From: an uncultured Bacteroidales bacterium
GTDB lineage: Bacteria; Bacteroidota; Bacteroidia; Bacteroidales; Bacteroidaceae
Reading direction: 5' to 3'
Assembly (NCBI GenBank): GCA_902774335.1
Contig: CACYHW010000005.1
Location: 30,895-94,894 of the forward strand
Length of the DNA: 64,000 nt
In this document: piece after piece, positions 60,184 to 64,000 of the stretch
How positions within the stretch are numbered: position 1 is the first letter of the stretch
Layout: each line of letters starts with the position of its first letter
Program-made: the position numbers and the translations under genes
The notes under the pieces: model-generated
What the model saw: only the letters and a program-made list of their open reading frames with translations
Databases searched by the model: none
What the model was told of the DNA's origin: nothing

Positions 60184-62862
60184 ATGAAAGTACAATCCCT
60201 ACTGACCAGATTAATGTCCGGACTGGCTCTGACAGCCTCCATACTCACAATCCAGAGTTCCGCATGCCATGCAGCCGTATCTCCGATTGATTCCTTGATG
60301 AAGTTTGCAGGAAACATCCATCAGTTCAACTCCATATTCCCGCAGGAGAAAGTATACCTGCAGTTTGACAACACATCATACTTTTCGGAAGAGACAATCT
60401 GGTTCAAGGCATTCGTGGTGAACGCATCCACGCTCAAGCGTTGCGAGAGCCGCGTCCTCTATGTAGACCTTCTGTCACCCGACGGCGTACTGCTCAAGCA
60501 GCAGAAGCTCATGATCGTGGCAGGACAGGCCGACGGATCACTCACCCTCTACGACGGAGCCACGGCACAGGCCCGCGACCTCAGGGGCGGCGTATCCGGA
60601 TACCCCAGCGGATTCTACGAGATCAGAGCCTATACCAACTACATGCTCAACTTCAACCAGGACGCCATATTCTCAAGGGTCCTGGCCGTCTATAACAAGC
60701 CCAAGCAGGAGGGCCACTACTACGATGAGAACCCCACCATCAACATACGCCCCTCAAGCACCAAGCCCCTGCGTCCCGAGGTGTCCGATCCGCGCGAAAT
60801 GAACGTATCGTTTTACCCCGAGGGAGGCCACATGGTTATAGGCCAGCCCTGCACAGTAGCCTTCAAGGTTACCGGAAGCAACGGACTGGGCATTGAGGCC
60901 GAGGGCAGCATGGACGACATCAAATTCAGCACCATGCACGACGGCATGGGTTCGTTCACATTCACCCCGGATTCCAGACGCAACAGCGTCAAGTTCACCG
61001 CCGGCGGACGTACCCGCACATTCAGCCTTCCCGATGCCGAGAAGGCCGGATACACCGTACAGGCTGAATTCCAGGACCAGGATAACATTAAGTTCACCGT
61101 CCACTCGTCCAAGGAGATGCAGGGACAGGAACTGGGTATGACACTCACATGCCGCGGCGAACTGGTTGACTTTGCCACAATGAACATACAGTCAAGGAAA
61201 GAGGAGCACACATTCAATCTTTCACAGCTGCCCGAGGGTATTATACGCTTCTCGCTGTTCAACATGTACGGCGACATCATGGCAACCCGCTCATTCTACC
61301 ACGAGAACAGGGAGATAGGTGTCCCCACCCTTACCGTGGAGTCCGACAAGGAGTCATACACTCCTTTCGAGAAGATCAAGCTCTCGTTCCTGTTGAGCGA
61401 CGGCAAGGGCATACCTTTCCGCGACAGGTTCTGCCTGTCGGTAAGGGACAGCCGCGGCCAGGCCAACGTCTTCAACGACGACCTGCGCACCAACTTCCTG
61501 ATGTCATCGGACCTGAAGGGATTCATTGAAAGACCCGCATACTATTTCAACCCGGAAAACGCCGACCGTCTGCGTGACCTGGACCTCCTGTGCATGGTAC
61601 AGGGCTGGGAGCGCTACGAGTGGAAGACCATGGCCGGACTGGAGGACTTCTATGAGTCACACCGTCTGGAGAACGGACTGACGCTTAACGGTTGGGCAGT
61701 CTCACAGTCGGGCAGCAAACCTCTGGCCGACGTACAGATCATTGCGGCACTGGCCACAAGGGACAAGACACTCACCGAGACCTACACCTACACCACCGAC
61801 GAGACCGGTTACTTCGGATTCGACATAGGTCTGGATTTCTACGACAAGGAGCGTTTCTCCATAAAGGCTGTGACACAGAACAAGGGTCTGTTCGGATCAC
61901 CCGCCCGCATCATGCTGGACAGGGCGCAGAGACCTGCCGTGAGAGCTTATCAGCCTGGTGAAACCATCTTTACCGGAAACTCGGTGCTCAAGTCGGGCGG
62001 CAAGACCACCTTGACCGACCAGGACGACCAGCTGCCCACCGTGGTCAACATCGAGACCGGATTCGTACTGCCCGACGTGGAGATCAACGAGCACAGGAAA
62101 TATGTGGATTACTATAAGTTCCAGGCCTACGACGCCGTCAAGGATGTGGAGCTGGAGCTTGACAAGGGTAAGTTCACTACCGATGTCTACGGCTATCTGC
62201 TGGAGAAGGGCTACGACATATCAATGGATATGGACACCTCCGGCGAGCTTCAGGTTCTGTACATCAACGGCCTCCCCGCATACATCTATGCCCACAGCCA
62301 GAACAAACTCAAGGACCTTGACTTTGAGTCCGAGGAGAGCACCATGTCACCGTCGGCCTACGCATCGACCATAGACATGCAGGACATCAAGAGCCTGCTG
62401 GTTTATGACCGACCCATGTACCAGCGTGAAGCATGGGACCTCTCGCCGCTCTATCTCTCATACCTGAACAAGACCATCGACATGGACAAGATCGAGCAGA
62501 TGAACGACCTGTCATCGGCCTCATCGCCCGCCAACAAGCTGGTCTATATGGTAGACATTCTGCTCAAGGAGGAATGGGAGATTATCGACCAGAACAACAA
62601 GATTCACCGCAACCAGCGCTTCACCACAGTTGACGGTTACTCAAGGCCCTACAGCTTCTATGCTCCCGAGTACCCCAACGGTCCCATACCGGGCGACGTG
62701 GACTACCGCCGTACCCTCTACTGGAACCCCAACGTGATAACCAACAACGAGGGCAAGGCACAGGTTGAGTTCTATAACAGCTCCATTACCAAGAACTTCG
62801 ATGTTCAGGCCGCCGGAATAACAGCATCGGGCGTGCCCTACACACTTGACGCAGGATTCTGA
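60184..62862 (+). CDS. Large exported MG2/alpha-2-macroglobulin-like protein
   Basis: 892-aa secreted or surface protein. The signal peptide is SGLALTASILTIQSSACHAA. Residues about 50-150 form an MG2-like domain (PQEKVYLQFDNTSYFSEETIWF, split by strand breaks, then SGFYEIRAYTNYMLNF) as in macroglobulin-type proteins of Bacteroidetes. Further Ig-like domains follow, one with a carboxypeptidase-regulatory look (LTLNGWAVSQSGSKPLADVQ). The C terminus (NPNVITNNEGKAQVEFYNSS) resembles the closing domain of this family. No thioester motif (CGEQ) is seen, so it is not a classic protease trap. Single gene with its own promoter; function unknown. Confidence 0.8.
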   Translation: MKVQSLLTRLMSGLALTASILTIQSSACHAAVSPIDSLMKFAGNIHQFNSIFPQEKVYLQFDNTSYFSEETIWFKAFVVNASTLKRCESRVLYVDLLSPDGVLLKQQKLMIVAGQADGSLTLYDGATAQARDLRGGVSGYPSGFYEIRAYTNYMLNFNQDAIFSRVLAVYNKPKQEGHYYDENPTINIRPSSTKPLRPEVSDPREMNVSFYPEGGHMVIGQPCTVAFKVTGSNGLGIEAEGSMDDIKFSTMHDGMGSFTFTPDSRRNSVKFTAGGRTRTFSLPDAEKAGYTVQAEFQDQDNIKFTVHSSKEMQGQELGMTLTCRGELVDFATMNIQSRKEEHTFNLSQLPEGIIRFSLFNMYGDIMATRSFYHENREIGVPTLTVESDKESYTPFEKIKLSFLLSDGKGIPFRDRFCLSVRDSRGQANVFNDDLRTNFLMSSDLKGFIERPAYYFNPENADRLRDLDLLCMVQGWERYEWKTMAGLEDFYESHRLENGLTLNGWAVSQSGSKPLADVQIIAALATRDKTLTETYTYTTDETGYFGFDIGLDFYDKERFSIKAVTQNKGLFGSPARIMLDRAQRPAVRAYQPGETIFTGNSVLKSGGKTTLTDQDDQLPTVVNIETGFVLPDVEINEHRKYVDYYKFQAYDAVKDVELELDKGKFTTDVYGYLLEKGYDISMDMDTSGELQVLYINGLPAYIYAHSQNKLKDLDFESEESTMSPSAYASTIDMQDIKSLLVYDRPMYQREAWDLSPLYLSYLNKTIDMDKIEQMNDLSSASSPANKLVYMVDILLKEEWEIIDQNNKIHRNQRFTTVDGYSRPYSFYAPEYPNGPIPGDVDYRRTLYWNPNVITNNEGKAQVEFYNSSITKNFDVQAAGITASGVPYTLDAGF

Positions 62863-62926
62863 CATGAATATGGCCCGTCCGGCCAAAAAATGAATCAAAA
62901 TTCTCTTTATTTAAATAATAAAATGC

Positions 62927-62934
62927 TATCTTTG
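62927..62934 (+). promoter_or_regulatory. -7 box for rpsA
   Basis: TATCTTTG, an exact match, followed by a leader of about 75-80 nt before ATG 63016, longer than most here. Confidence 0.6.
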
Positions 62935-63015
62935 CGCCCGCTAAGTGCCGCAGTGCCCTTGGCGTGTGTATACAACATATTGTCTAACTTTATCTTAGTT
63001 TCAAAATTTAACTAA

Positions 63016-64000
63016 ATGGAAGATTTTAAGAATGTAGCTCCCCTTCAGGAATTTGACTGGGATGCTTTTGAAAACGGAAGTGCCGCAGCAGGCATGTCAA
63101 AAGAGCAGCTCGAGCAGGCTTATGACACTACCCTCAACAAGGTAGCCGACAACGAAGTCGTTAACGGAACTGTCACAGCCATCAACAAGCGCGAGGTTAT
63201 CGTAAACATCGGTTACAAGTCCGATGGTATTATCCCCATCAGCGAATTCCGCTACAACCCCGACCTCAAGGTAGGTGACGAGGTAGAAGTTTACATTGAG
63301 AACACAGAGGACAAGAAGGGTCAGCTGCTTCTGTCAGCTTCTGTCACATAAGAAAGCCCGCGAGTCACGTTCATGGGATCGCGTAAACGAGGCTCTCGAT
63401 TCACAGGAGATTGTAAAGGGTTACATCAAGTGCCGCACAAAGGGTGGTATGATTGTCGATGTATTCGGCATCGAGGCCTTCCTCCCCGGCTCACAGATCG
63501 ATGTAAAGCCCATCCGCGACTACGATGTATTCGTTGGCAAGACCATGGAGTTCAAGGTTATCAAGATCAACCAGGAATACCGAAACGTAGTTGTTTCTCA
63601 CAAGGCTCTTATCGAAGAGGAGCTTGAGCAGCAGAAGAAGGAGATCATCAGCAAGCTTGAGAAGGGTCAGGTACTCGAGGGTACCGTTAAGAACATCACC
63701 TCTTACGGTGTATTCATCGACCTGGGCGGTGTTGACGGTCTTATCCATATCACAGACCTCAGCTGGGGCCGCGTAAGCGATCCTAAGGAGATTGTTGAGC
63801 TCGACCAGAAGATCAACGTCGTTATCCTTGACTTCGATGACGAGAAGAAGCGTATCGCTCTCGGTCTCAAGCAGCTCACTCCCCATCCTTGGGATTCTCT
63901 GGATCCCAACCTCAAGGTTGGCGACGTTGTCAAGGGCAAGGTTGTCGTTATGGCCGATTACGGTGCATTCATCGAGATTGCTCCGGGCGTAGAGGGTCTG
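63016..64000 (+). pseudogene. rpsA: 30S ribosomal protein S1, frameshifted and cut by window end
   Basis: S1 binds mRNA on the 30S subunit through repeated S1 (OB-fold) domains. The first part (63016-63351) gives 111 residues: acidic N terminus and first S1 domain (VVNGTVTAINKREVIVNIGY), then goes out of frame and stops. From 63347 the +1 frame continues as normal S1 sequence (HKKARESRSWDRVNEALDS, GGMIVDVFGIEAFLPGSQI, TSYGVFIDLGGVDGLIHITD) and stays open to the window end. The shift coincides with a 10-bp tandem duplication. Removing one copy restores one clean frame. S1 is normally essential, so an assembly/sequencing error is as likely as a real mutation. Confidence 0.9.
63327..63346 (+). 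repeat. 10-bp tandem duplication in rpsA
   Basis: GCTTCTGTCA occurs twice head to tail (63327-63336 and 63337-63346). One copy gives the frame LLLSHKKAR expected of S1; two copies give LLLSASVT and a stop. Confidence 0.95.

Overview
The window is chromosomal DNA from a member of the Bacteroidota, almost certainly order Bacteroidales and possibly Prevotella- or Paraprevotella-like (genus not resolved). The evidence is the near-universal TAnnTTTG -7 promoter box upstream of genes, little reliance on Shine-Dalgarno sites, and family content typical of the group: DUF4837 lipoprotein, DUF4922 protein, LptE with a TPR protein, a sigma-54 activator, an Rsh enzyme, a MINPP-like phosphatase, exported mutarotases and an MG2-like surface protein. 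Genes are densely packed, with many 1-8 nt overlaps. No rRNA, tRNA, CRISPR, phage or transposase gene was seen, and no gene-free stretch exceeds 300 bases.

Layout. 1-3.2 kb: grpE, dnaJ and folC. 3.3-12.6 kb: a seven-gene galactose/L-arabinose operon (mutarotase, galK, exported mutarotase, SSS symporter, araD, araA, ribulokinase) closed by a strong terminator. 12.7-16.3 kb: a ROK kinase with an MFS sugar transporter, divergent from a third mutarotase. 16.5-21.9 kb: a metallophosphoesterase, a GH43 arabinosidase-like lipoprotein, rpiB and transketolase. Pentoses released by the GH43 enzyme can thus pass through araA/araB/araD into the non-oxidative pentose phosphate pathway. 22-28.1 kb: an exported histidine phosphatase followed by a polysaccharide cluster (two GT4, LicD, GT2, hexapeptide acyltransferase). 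28.1-36.1 kb: secG, a TPR-like protein, lptE and a sigma-54 activator, divergent from relA, an S9 peptidase and an esterase.

36.3-43.7 kb is a minus-strand operon: rlmN, a DUF4837 lipoprotein, pdxA, then a tightly overlapping five-gene set (nucleotidyltransferase, ATP-grasp, CDP-alcohol phosphotransferase, YbhN-like membrane protein, HAD hydrolase). I regard this set as the best candidate for an uncharacterised system, probably making a modified phospholipid or polyol-phosphodiester head group. 43.8-50.2 kb holds a GT2 plus a DUF4922-SpoIID fusion, facing an operon of an APH-RapZ fusion, a MurU-like nucleotidyltransferase and AlkD. 50.2-54.9 kb is a glutathione peroxidase/MarR/AraC/TonB-receptor/calycin-like set behind a promoter flanked by two matching palindromic operators. 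54.9-60.1 kb has YbjQ, an exported flavodoxin, an AmpG-like permease, a BadF-type kinase, a phosphopantetheinyl transferase and a DUF1846 protein. 60.2-62.9 kb is a large MG2-like exported protein, and the window ends inside rpsA.

The most striking sequence-level observations are: a 10-bp tandem duplication that frameshifts rpsA; several genes whose -7 box lies only 6-9 nt from the start codon, which suggests leaderless mRNAs; a 36-bp-armed inverted repeat at 16.3 kb; a pair of 51-bp palindromic repeats at 36.2 kb, one of which encodes the end of the HAD gene; and AATTGA-type repeats abutting or closely following the stop codons of four genes.
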